A DNA stretch of 64,000 nucleotides from Erigeron canadensis (Eukaryota; Streptophyta; Magnoliopsida; Asterales; Asteraceae). The stretch is from positions 16,427,664 to 16,491,663 of the forward strand of contig NC_057768.1 in the NCBI RefSeq assembly GCF_010389155.1. The letters run 5' to 3'. This document shows positions 18,700 to 28,620 of the stretch, one piece after another. Position 1 is the stretch's first letter, and each line of letters begins with the position of its first letter. Below the pieces are notes generated by a model. That model was not told the DNA's origin and did not search any database. It was given only the letters and a program-made list of their open reading frames with translations. Position numbers and translations under genes: made by a program.

Positions 18700-20431
18700 A
18701 TGAAAGTGTGTAGGAAAGTACAGAACAAATTGAATAGAATGATGCAGAAGTTGAACTAAATACTACAGAAACTCCCGAAAAGTATGTCTTGCTACCTAGG
18801 TCAACACGAGGAATACCTGCAAAACGGTACTCTCCAGAAAAATTCTCTAGAAGCTCCAAGTACCCTATGGCTAACATAGTAGAAGGCTACCTTTCCGAAG
18901 AAGCAAAAGCATTCACAGCAAAACTGTATTTAGAAGAAATTCCATCAAATACAGACCAAGCATTGAAAATAACTAAATGGACGGATGCTATGAAGGTTGA
19001 GATGGAAGCATTGGAGAGGAATGAAACATGGGACAAATGCACACTACCTCAAGGAAAGAAACCAGTAGGATATGTTTGGATCTATACAATTAAATACAGA
19101 CCAGATGGGGAAGTAGAAAGGTATAAAGCTCGATTAGTTGCCAAAGGGTATACTCAAACATATGGGATTGATTACTCTGAAACCTTCTCTCCAGTTGCAA
19201 TGTTAGATACAATGAGGGTTTTATTCACAGTGGCAGCAAATGAAGGATGGCCACTTCTCAGTTTGATGTAAAAAATGCTTTCTTACATGGAGAGTTGAAG
19301 AGGAAGTATATATGGATCCACCGCCAAGGTTCTCTCAGAATTTCAAAGATGGAGAAGTCTGTAAATCGAAAAGATCTTTGTATGGCTTGAAGCAATCTCC
19401 CAGGGCATGGTTTGGCAGGTTCACAGTTGCAATGAAAAAGTATGGATATAAACAAAGTAATTCTGATCATACTTTGTTTCTTAGTCATAAAGAAGATCGC
19501 ATAATGTGTTTGATAATCTATGTGGATGACATCATCACTAGGAATGATGAAATTGAAATCAAGAAGTTAAAAGAAAGTTTGAGTGCAGAGTTTGAAATGA
19601 AAGACTTGGGAAATCTGAGATATTTCCTTGGTATTGAAGTATTAAGGTCATAACAAGGAATATTCATCTGTCAGAAGAAATATATACTGGATTTTTTGGC
19701 AGAAACAAGGATGATTGATTATAAACCGGCAGATACACCCATGGTTATCAATCAAAAATTGTTTATGAAGTTAGATGGAAAACTTGCTAATAAAAACAGG
19801 TACCAATGAATGGTGGGAAAGTTGGTTTACCTTGCTCATACTTGTTCTGATATTGTATATGTTGTTGGAGTAGTGAGTCAGTTTATGCATCAACCCCAAG
19901 AAGAACATATGGATGCAGTTCTAAGAATTATCATATACCTTAAAGGAACTACTGGTCATGGAGTTTTATATAAAGCAAATGGACACCTTAATGTTTAGAT
20001 ATATACAAATGCTGATTGGGCTGGAGACAAAGGAAACAGAAGGTCAACATCTGGGTATTTCTCAATGGTAGGAGGTAACCTTATTATATGGAAGAGTAAA
20101 AAGCAAAAGTTGTCTCCTTATCAGTACTGAGGCTGAATTTCGAGGTATAGCTAAAGGCTTAGCAGAAGCATTGTGGTTAAAGAAGCTTGTGACAGAGTTG
20201 GGATTTGCTCCAAAAAAGAGTATTCAAATCATGAGTGACAACGAAGCTGCTATTCAAATCTCAGAAAATCTAGTGCAACATGATAGAACCAAGCATGTGG
20301 AGGTTGATGGTCATTTCATCAAAGAAAAACTTGAAGACGAGGTTATCAAGTTACCATTCATCAAATCAGAAGATCAGTTTGCAGATATCCTAACAAAAGT
20401 TGTAGGAACAACCATGTTTCACGAATGTTAA
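18700..20431 (+). pseudogene. copia-A reverse transcriptase/RNase H remnant
   Basis: Reverse transcriptase segments include [17 protein letters not shown] (about 19123-19173), GLKQSPRAWF (about 19387) and the catalytic YVDDI (about 19519-19533). RNase H tail: TKHVEVDGHFI and FADILTK near 20290-20400. Breaks occur at 18714 (TAG), about 19268, 19651 (TAA), 19807 (TGA), 19996 and about 20115, so no enzyme can be produced. Confidence 0.8.
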
Positions 20432-20448
20432 AACAAGTTGAATTTTGG

Positions 20449-20675
20449 TGATCCCACTAAATAAAGATTAAATACAGGATCAGAAGAAATCATCATTTCC
20501 CTACATAAAAGATTTCGACTTAGCCAACACTCCAAAGATCAAGCCGGTTCATTACTATGATTTTGTTTCCTTTTTTTAGCTCATTGATTTCATGTATAAA
20601 TAGGGGCCTTGATTAAGTTGTAAATCATCACATTATCAATAGAAAGTAATTTTCTCTAAATCATTCTCGTTTTCA
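20449..20675 (+). repeat. 3' LTR of copia-A
   Basis: Matches 15947-16152. The first bases (tgatcccactaaataaag) differ from the 5' LTR start, so the exact left edge is uncertain by a few bases. It ends CTCGTTTTCA before the duplicated ATAGT. Second TATA box at 20595-20602. Confidence 0.82.
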
Positions 20676-20680
20676 ATAGT

Positions 20681-20992
20681 AAGTGGTGTAGTGAGCCGGT
20701 AAGAACATTCACATAAAATTAGCGTAGCAAAGAATAAATCTTTATTATGGAGTATTATTTTGCTCCCAAATTGTATCCTCGAGGAGATACTGTCCTCATC
20801 AGTTCGGATTGTCCTATCTACAAACAGCCTCATTAACATGTCACCTCATCAACATGTCACATCAACATACTTCCCATAAACATATTTTACCCACCAATAA
20901 CATACAATTCTTGTCATTTTCATGTTGAAAGCTTGATATATCCAACCATTAGCAACTTTTAAGCTAATTTTGTCAAGAAGTTGAGCCCTTAG
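20681..20992. other. Displaced sequence beyond copia-A
   Basis: Continues the pre-insertion sequence that used to adjoin the NLR 5' end. It may hold the original distal NLR promoter. No further motif was recognised. Confidence 0.4.
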
Positions 20993-21242
20993 AGCAATCA
21001 CAATGTACTCGTTTGAACTCGTTGGTCTGCTCAATCTTGCTTGGAGGACGAGTGCACACTTTTAGGTGTGACTCGTCCTTCGTCCAGTTTAGTTTCGTCC
21101 GTCCCCACAGAGACGAAAGAATTTTTTTCTTTTTAATTCAATACAGAAATATTAAAATTTGAATATATCAGTCGTTAAACGGTCATTATGACCATTGCCC
21201 ACTACACTCACATGCATGCATATACATACACACACACACATA

Positions 21243-21429
21243 GGGGGATGGGAATATAAGGTTGTCGGGTATCTAAGTTTAGGTGTGGAACACACACATA
21301 TTGTTTTTTTAATCCATAAAAATCATGGGGGCCCATGCATTTATTCATTAAACAAGAAATAATAAAATATTAGTATGTGAGGGGTTCCACACCTAAGCTT
21401 AGGTGCCTGAGAGCCTTATATTCCCTTTT
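21243..21429. mobile_element. Short inverted-repeat MITE
   Basis: The left arm (gggatgggaatataaggttgt ... cta-agtttaggtgtggaac) mirrors the right arm (gttccacacctaagcttaggtg ... ccttatattccc) over about 50 bp. There is no ORF. It lies in the 5' region of Harbinger A. No clear target-site duplication, so the superfamily is open. Confidence 0.65.
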
Positions 21430-21512
21430 CTCATATATATATCATCTTATCCATATACACATAGTCATTTTCCAGAAAATTAAACAAAACAACACCCTTC
21501 TTCTCCATCGAA

Positions 21513-22640
21513 AATGTCTAGGAACTTTAGCTCTCAATGGTGACGATTTTTTTGACGCGACGCTTAACTACTCGCTCATTAACTCGTCGGCACAATCTCA
21601 AGTATCACACGCGTCACCACCCACACCACAATATCCATCTCAAGTACCAAAACGATTACCAATTCTAACAACACCTACAATACCAACAATGGCTATCCCA
21701 ACAACACCCATCAACCCAATTGCCACCCCAAGCCACCCCCAGCCGCACCACAGCCACCAGTCGATGCACCCGAGCCATCCCAACCAAAAAGTAGAGTCAG
21801 AAGAATGGCGAATCACAAAAAGGGACCTATAGTCAAGCCATCGTTTGAGTCGAAGAAACCTTGGAGCGAGTAAGAGATGAAGATTTTGACTGAGTGTTTG
21901 CTCGATGCGTCTGGGGATCAAGTTGTTGGAAAAGATCGAACGGGTGACAGTTACTGGGGGACGGCGATGGATAACTACAATGCACAAGTGGAACTTCATA
22001 GACGACCGAACTAGTTGACGTCCAAATGGAGGAAGATTCGAGCTTCGGTTTCCAAGTTCAATGGCATTCGGTCCAAGTACAATCATAACCAAACTAGCGG
22101 AGAAAACGACTCCCAAGTGATGGAAGAGGCGCGATCCGCCTACAAAACCGAAGTCGGTGTCGCGTTCGACATGTATAAATGTTGGTTACTTTTGAAGGAT
22201 AAGCGGTTAATTCTCGCGCCTTCCGCTATGGACGTTATGGGTCATAATATGCAAAATAGGAGACTGGGGGTCAGGCCAAGAGATGAGCCGCTTAATGTTG
22301 AAAGTGATGAGGATGTTCCCGCCTATGAACCCATCGATCTTGGCAACAAAAATGAACTCTTTGGGCCTGACACGTATGCGCGTCTGGCTAAAGCAAAGAC
22401 GCCCTGGACTTCTGCGTCTTCCGATGCGAGTTCATCTCGGTTATCAGCATCCGACATCGCTGCCAGGAGATTATGGAGTCACACGGCTTTCATTCATAAG
22501 GAAGAAACGAAACGGATGATGTATACGACACTTTCTTTCATGGGGCAACCGAGTTGGACGGGGGGAGAAGAGGTTCATCAAAGATGCGAAGAAGAAGAAG
22601 CTGATGGCAGAGTATGGTGGCATCATCCGAGGTCCCAGCG
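21513..22640 (+). pseudogene. Harbinger-associated ORF1 (trihelix/Myb-like) remnant
   Basis: Resembles the DNA-binding partner protein encoded beside plant Harbinger transposases, often labelled 'glutathione S-transferase T3-like' in Asteraceae. After a Pro/Thr/Ser-rich stretch come KKPWSE, ILTECLLDASGDQVVG and GDSYWGTAMDNYNAQ (about 21858-21990), then LTSKWRKIRASVSKFNGI (22015-22068). This order is typical of the Myb/SANT-like fold. Breaks: stops near 21541, 21828, 21870 and 22012, and a frame change near 22570. The longest remaining frame is 22015-22767. Confidence 0.65.
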
Positions 22641-22878
22641 ATGTTTAGTTGGTTTTTTAATGTGTTTAATTGGTTGTTTTTATAATTTTCGGACTTTAAT
22701 ATTTGTTGTTTTTAAATTTTCTTTTTTAATATGTGTTGTAATTTTTTTTCTAAGTTTTTTTTTATAGTTTTTGTAATTTTTATTAATGACGTATGTTTTT
22801 TTTAATTAATTGAATGTTTTTTGTTATTGTTATGGTTACTATAATTAGAATTATATGTAAATATATAATATATATATA

Positions 22879-24023
22879 GGAGAGAGATCAAATAAGAAGG
22901 TGTCTTAAGGAGAGAAGGGAGATAAGGTCTTATGAACCAATCACAACGCGACATGTGGATTTAAAAAAAAAAACGCGGTGGCATTTTTGTAAATAAATCA
23001 AACTTTTATCAGCCTGGTTTTGGGTCAGCTTGGGTCTGGGTCAGCTTGGGTTATGATCAGCTTGGTCTGTCAGCTTGGTTGGGTCAGCTTGATCAGCCTG
23101 GGTTCTAGGTCAGCTTGGTTGGTCAGCTTGGTTTTGGGTCAGCTTGGGATCTGATCAGCCTGGGTTCTAGCCCAAGCTGACCCAAACCCAACCTGACCCA
23201 TCCCAAGCTGCCCCAACCAAACCCCAAGCTGACCCAAACCCGTAATCTACATTTGTGTAGATTGTGTGTAAATTGTGTCAAGCTAACCCAACCCCAAGCT
23301 GACCCAAGCTGACCCAAACCTGAACCAAGCTGACCCAACCCAGAACCCAAGCTGACCCAAAACCCATAAGCTACATTTGTGTAGATTATGTGTAAATTGT
23401 GTCAAGCTAACCCAACCCCAAGCTGACCAGACCCCAAGCTGATCCAACCTGACCAGACCCCAAGTTGACCCAAACCTGACCCAAGCTGACCCAAAACCCA
23501 TAATCTACATTTGTGTAGATTATGTGTAATTGTGTCAAGCTAACCCAACCCCAAGCTGACCCAACCTGACTTGACCCCAAGCTGACCCAAACCTGACCGA
23601 ACCCATAACCCATAATCTACATTTGTGTAGATGTGTAGATTATGTGTAAATTGTGTCAAACTGAACCGAACCAGGCCCCAAGCTGACCCAACCATGACCA
23701 AAGATGACCCAGACCCCAAGCTGACCCAACCCCAAGCTGTCCTAAACCGGACAAGACCCCAAGCTGACCTAGACAAACTGACCCAGACCCAAGCTGACTG
23801 ACCAAACTGACCCAAACCAAGTTGATCCAACTCAAGTTGACCCATCCCAAGCTGACCCAACCCACTGAGATCCCAAGCTGACCAAGCTTCACAAAACTTT
23901 CATTTATTTACAAAGTTGCCACCGCGCTTTTTTTTTTATTTTGCCACATGTCGTGTTCTGATTAGCTAATAGGACCTTCTCTCCCTTCTCTCCTTAAGAC
24001 ACCTTCTTCCAGGATCCTCACCC
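22879..24023. mobile_element. Mutator-like/foldback element with internal minisatellite
   Basis: Long terminal inverted repeats: AGAAGGTGTCTTAAGGAGAG at 22896 and its mirror near 24005, with similarity extending through 'cgacatgtgg' / 'ccacatgtcg' for about 75-80 bp. It sits in a TA microsatellite, so the target duplication cannot be read. The interior is a 'aagctgaccca' minisatellite. From about 22990 to 23168 it is on one strand (gggtcagcttgg) and from 23169 to 23885 on the other (ccaagctgaccc). Four higher-order units containing 'ctacatttgtgtagat' start at 23247, 23371, 23504 and 23617. The Gly/Leu/Trp-rich ORFs here merely translate the repeat. Confidence 0.75.
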
Positions 24024-25668
24024 TATATATATATATATATATTGTATATTAAAATGTTTAAAATTTAATAAATGGTTGGTTTCAGACTAGTTCTGACATT
24101 GTGGGTGTTTTGAGAGATTAATCCTTGGTTAGTCCTTGGGCTGATGTGGTGCTGACAGGGACTAGTCATTCTAACTGAGACACATGTATCAAAAGAGTAT
24201 ACATGTAGACCCTTTGTTAATAGATGCGGTAGATATACATAAATTTTAAAAAAAGTGAGACTTGGTATTTAGATATTAATGTATGACCCAAAATTTTTGT
24301 TATTTTCGTATCAGCTTCATGTTATGTCTAAGTTTTGAAAACCTGTTCATCAGGCCGAAGATGAGGGAGTACGAAGTGTGCAATCAAGCAGGGCCTCTAG
24401 ACTTTATTACCTCTAGACTTTATTACCTGATCAGTGTGTAACAACTTAATGAATTTTAACGACTAAATGCATGTAACAACTTTCAACAATTTTGTATCGA
24501 CTAAATGCATTTTATTCCTAAAATATTTCTAAATTTACCAATCGCAAAAAGTTACTTCTAGTCAAAAAGCATGTGCCCTCTGGACTAACCTCCTGTTGTC
24601 ATCCATTTTAATATTATTTTGATAGTCAACACTAGTCATTAAAAGAATTTAGAGCATATTCTTTTTATGTTTCTAATATTGGTAAGTAATCAGAATCTGT
24701 TAACAGTCAGCGAATAGATATTGTAAAGAATATCAAAAGGTAAAAATAAAAAATAAAAAAATAATACAATAAGCTAAAGCTCAAGAGGAACTTGAAATGG
24801 ATCAACCGATCAGGTAGCATTGAACATTGAACATAAAATGAATATGTATAAGAATATGAACATAAATATAAATACGAGATGATGATAACAAAGACGAAAA
24901 GCACTAACAAACCAGATTTATCATATGAAGACTTGACTCCTTTGAAAAGGGACATCATTCAACCTCTCTAGCTTTCTCTTTCTAAAATGTGTTTGTGTGT
25001 GTGATAGAAGCGCGTCCACTATTAGAATGAGCGTTGACGCTGACCTCATTTCACCTATATTTCCAAAGGAAGATAAAATGTTATAAGGCTTTTCCTTTTC
25101 CTTAAAAGCTTTTCGTTAATATCATTGGATACAAAGGGTTATTTAATCAATAGGTTGAGATTCAATAGGTTGAGAAATCTCAAATCTATTGACTAAAAGC
25201 TTTTTTCTACTTATATAAGAATAGATGTTAATTTTTAAAATAAAAAAAAAAGGTTTAAATAACCTTTTCTTTTGAGGGAAGACTAATTTATAGGTTAAAG
25301 TCAGTGGGTTTGTGAAGTGGCAAAATAAAAAAGCTTTTAATGACTAATTGTCATTGTGGATGCTCTTATAAAGACTTCGTCCTCAGGACTTCTTTACTGT
25401 TACACAGAACTTCTCTCAGGACAGGAGACTTCCTTCAGGACTCCCCCTGCCTATAGGATAAGTTTCCTCATAACTTCTTCATCACATCATCAAATTCTTT
25501 TATATTTTTTTTATTAACAAAACACAATTCAAATAAATACTTTTATTATTAATAAAACATTACAACACTTATTAAAAAAAAGTTACGATCCTAATAATAG
25601 AAAATAAATATTACGAAACTAGACATAATATACAAAAATCAACGTTGACGGTAATTTTTCGAAAGGTG
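24024..25668. other. Non-coding AT-rich region
   Basis: No credible gene. CATTGTGGATGCTC|TTA at 25357-25373 looks like an isolated right-hand Harbinger/Tourist end. A convincing partner was not found nearby. Confidence 0.45.
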
Positions 25669-26346
25669 TCAAACATGCTCCACTAGGACATTGCGAAGTC
25701 GATGGTGCATCCTTCTATCACGTAACTCTGCGACGACTCGCATTTGTGTTGCAACCCTTTCATCCCACGTACGTCTTGGCATATTAGTTGGATCGGCCAA
25801 ATAATACTCCTCAAGGTCGGAAATTGCGTTACCATTGTTTTGAACAATCATGTTGTGTAGAATGACACAAGCATATATCATACGTTTTATTTTGTTAACC
25901 GAATGCGTGGGGGCATCATTTTTAAGGATTGCCCAACGACCTTGAAGCACCCAAAAATTCGTTCGAGATCCTTTCTTGCAGCCTCGTAGAGAATCAACAG
26001 TTATTGTATAAGGACGAGACCCCTTTTTCAAAGTGTAATGAATGGTGTGATCATCACCTGCCTGAAAGTGAGCACTATACCAGAATTCACACAAATAATC
26101 ATGGTACATTTTCCTTGAATTCATAGTAAGAGCCCCATATAATGGACAACTAAGAAAGAAAGAATTTAGTCGTCCAATGATAGATTGAGGACCATGGGTT
26201 CCGGCAAGCTTTGCCATCCAGTTGTGCATGTTGATCCTGATTTTGTCAGAATCGATGATGATGTCATGAGCTTTAGTGACATTAGCAGGAGGAGTATAGT
26301 TGTTGGTAAGAAGATTTTTGTCAGAATTTGTTGTTCTGGGTGCCAT
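25669..26346 (-). CDS. Chimeric ORF: gag-like N-terminus joined to Harbinger transposase C-terminus
   Basis: 225 codons from the ATG at 26344-26346 (MAPRTTNSDKNLL). The ORF stays open 81 codons further upstream, but that part is low-complexity and looks like leader sequence. Residues 1 to about 120 (YHDYLCEFWYSAHF, RPYTITVDSL) resemble the N-terminal protein of an Asteraceae retroelement family, from memory. From about 122 on, the DNA matches the C-terminus of a PIF/Harbinger transposase. The first residues (CKKGSRTNFW) are a +1 misreading of a segment whose other frame gives AARKDLERIFG, after which the normal frame (LQGRWAIL, YACVILHNMI) resumes to the stop. Whether it is translated is unknown. 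The catalytic core is missing, so it is not a transposase. Confidence 0.5.
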   Translation of the reverse strand: MAPRTTNSDKNLLTNNYTPPANVTKAHDIIIDSDKIRINMHNWMAKLAGTHGPQSIIGRLNSFFLSCPLYGALTMNSRKMYHDYLCEFWYSAHFQAGDDHTIHYTLKKGSRPYTITVDSLRGCKKGSRTNFWVLQGRWAILKNDAPTHSVNKIKRMIYACVILHNMIVQNNGNAISDLEEYYLADPTNMPRRTWDERVATQMRVVAELRDRRMHHRLRNVLVEHV

Positions 26347-26746
26347 TTGAAAGATGAAATTGAAAGAATTTAGGGTTTTACAAGGAAATTTAAGAAGAAA
26401 GATAGTTATGATTGGAATTGAGTGAAAGAAATAGATGAAGGAATTTGAAGATTTGGGAGTAAATGATTTTTGAGATAAAACTGAAAGTGAAGGTAAATAT
26501 GGGTACTTATAGAGGAAAGAGAAAATGAAATTCAAAACGGTAAGGTTGAAAAATTTCAAAACAGTTTTAATCGGTTTTGACATCCGCATTTAATGTTTCC
26601 CATCACACATAAATGTATGACGGTTGACAGCCCACAAAAGTTACAAACTTGCACTTTTTGTCTTCCCAAGGTAACAAAACCATCATTTTAAGTTGAAAAA
26701 GTCATGCCACGTAAGATGAACAGTAACTGTCCAGATGAAAAATTTG

Positions 26747-26766
26747 TAAGGTTGGCATGCACTATC
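26747..26766. mobile_element. Probable Harbinger-type terminus abutting S1
   Basis: 'aaggttggcatgcactatcc' followed by TTAA. The reverse complement (GGATAGTGCATGCC) has the form of a TIR after a TTA/TAA target. It marks where the S1 copia element stops. Its partner on the left was not found. Confidence 0.35.
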
Positions 26767-27150
26767 CTTAAGTATTAAAAAGAAATGATTTGACACATAA
26801 AGACTCATTTTAATGCATCTGGAGGTTGACTGGACACTCCAGTTTCACTGGTGGATTAGGCCAGTAGAATATGCATTAATGAGAGAGACACATTTACAAG
26901 GTACTAGAAACATTTTTCAGAAAAATTTATCCAGTGAGAAAATAAATTAATAAATTCCCTTTGAAACTTAGATATATAGAAAGAAAAAAAATGTGGTCTG
27001 AGTTTTTCCCCCTGGAATGGTGATTCATAAATCTATCAGTGCAAAGATAGTATTACAAAGGCGTTCGATAGCTTTACTGGTATAAATTTATAAATCTGGA
27101 ATCAAAGAACCCTGCCAGTGTCACAAAGGCGTTCATAACAAGGTTCCAGA

Positions 27151-28620
27151 TTAAGGGTTCAACATTCCCAACTCACTGACAAGATTTTGAAAAGTTTTCT
27201 CATCCAAAGGTTTTGTAAATATGTCAGCAAGTTGTTTGTCAGTGGGAATAAAGTGGATTTCAACATCATTTTTCATTACATGATCGCGAATAAAATGATA
27301 CCTGACATCAATGTGTTTCGTCTTGGAATGCATGACTGGATTGTTTGAGATAGCAATGGCATTGGTATTGTCACAAAAGATAGGAGTTTTTGAATACTAA
27401 ATACCATAATCAAGCAACTGGTGCTTCATCCAGAGTATCTGAGCACAACAACTAGCTAGAGATACATATTCTGCTACGGCAGTGGATAAAGAAACTGAAG
27501 TTTGCTTCTTACTGGTCCAGCTCACCAGTTTGCCACCAAGGAAATGACATCCACCAGTAGTGGATTTCCTGTCTATCTTACAACCTGCATGATCTGAATC
27601 TGAATAACCCATTAGATCTAAGCCTGAGCCTTTGGGATACCAAAGACCCAAACTGGGAGTACCCTTAAGGTACTTCAAAATGCGCTTTACAGCCGCCAGA
27701 TGAGATTCTTTTGGGTTAGACTGATATCTGGCACAAAGACATGTTGCAAACATTATATCTGGTCTACTGGCAGTTAAATACATTAAGGAACCAATCATGC
27801 CTCTATAGGCAGTGGTGTTCACTGGCTTCCCATCAGGGTCTGAATCTATTGTTAAAGGTGTAGAAATTGGAGTTGTTTTTGAAGGTGAAGAATTCATATC
27901 AAATTTTCTTAAAATATCTCTAACATATTTTTCTTGATTAATAAAAATACCATCACTGGTTTGTTTAATCTGGAGTCCAAGGAAAAATGTTAATTCACCC
28001 ATTAAACTCATTTCAAATTTTGAAGACATGATTTTTGAAAATTTCTTGCACAAAGATTCATCAGTAGAACCAAAAATAATATCATCAACATAAACTTGTA
28101 CCAACAGAAGATTACCTCTTTCATGAAGAATAAATAAGGTATTGTCAATTGCACCTCTTTTGAAACCGTTTTCTGATAAGTGTTTGGTCAGAGTATCATA
28201 CCAGGCTCGAGGGGCTTGTCTGAGGCCATACAGTGCCTTGTCCAGACGATATACCCAATGTGGATGCTTTTCATCAATGAAGCCTGGAGGTTGCTTGACA
28301 TAAACTTCTTCATCTAATTCTCCGTTTAAAAATGCACTTTTTACGTCTATCTGGTAGACCTTGAACTTATGATGAGCAGCAAAGGCTAAAAACATTCTGA
28401 TGACTTCTAACCTTGCTACTCGTGAAAATGATTCTTCAAAGTCAAGGTCTGTCTGGACGTACCCTTGTGCCACCAATCTGGCCTTATTTCTGATCACATG
28501 ACCATCTTCATCAACCTTAGTCCTGAAGACCCATCTGGTTCCTATTGGTTCTTTCTTGCCAACTGGAGGAGGAACCAGATCCTAAACTTTATTTCGTTCG
28601 AACTGGTGAAGCTCTTCTTG
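27151..28620 (-). pseudogene. S1 reverse transcriptase and RNase H
   Basis: RNA-dependent DNA polymerase of the copia polyprotein. The open part 28497-27397 holds [36 protein letters not shown], and the catalytic YVDDI with both aspartates (residues 136-139 of that part). The RNase H domain follows, with AEYVSLA and SKTKHIDVRYHFIRDHV near the end, then QLADIFTKPLDEKTF (27250-27200). Stops: TAG at the junction with the upstream frame near 28580 (a Trp in S2), and TAG at about 27396 (a Lys in S2). The family's catalytic residues are present, so loss is due to the stops. Confidence 0.82.

Larger units (their letters stand above)
15947..20675 (+). mobile_element. Complete Ty1/copia element (copia-A) upstream of the NLR
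   Basis: LTRs at 15947-16152 and about 20449-20675, and a 5-bp target duplication ATAGT at 15942-15946 and 20676-20680. An initiator-Met-type primer-binding site follows the 5' LTR. The interior keeps gag knuckle, integrase, reverse transcriptase and RNase H segments in order, but gag and integrase are internally deleted and the frame breaks repeatedly. It is structurally whole but coding-dead, and is transcribed divergently from the NLR. Confidence 0.9.
20993..24175 (+). mobile_element. Decayed PIF/Harbinger-type element (Harbinger A)
   Basis: Left end TTA|GAGCAATCACAATG at 20990-21006 has the TSD and TIR form of plant Harbinger/Tourist elements. It is followed by 'cagtcgttaaacggtc', a subterminal motif I associate with such elements, and then a decayed ORF1. 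The right end is uncertain: a degenerate 'ggactagtcattctaactgag' near 24153-24174 is the best candidate. No transposase is present inside. Another repeat element (22879-24023) lies within it. Confidence 0.4.

Noticed and set aside
23123..23892. Overlapping Gly/Leu/Trp/Ser-rich minus-strand ORFs that look like a repetitive protein
   Set aside because: All are translations of the 'aagctgaccca' minisatellite in different frames, with no start context or non-repeat domain.
24707..24958. 83-codon minus-strand ORF with membrane-like Phe/Tyr/Leu runs
   Set aside because: Low-complexity AT-rich translation, with no signal or domain and no splice partners.
20993..25370. One large Harbinger element using the TTA-flanked ends at 20993 and 25370
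   Set aside because: The ends match only over GAGCA-TC-ACAATG. The inner flanks do not match and no transposase lies between, so the ends may belong to two elements.
25020..25371. Small Tourist MITE ending at the GAGCATCCACAATG motif
   Set aside because: Possible left ends near 24648 (ttagagcatattc) or 25028 (gagcgttgacgc) pair with it too weakly.
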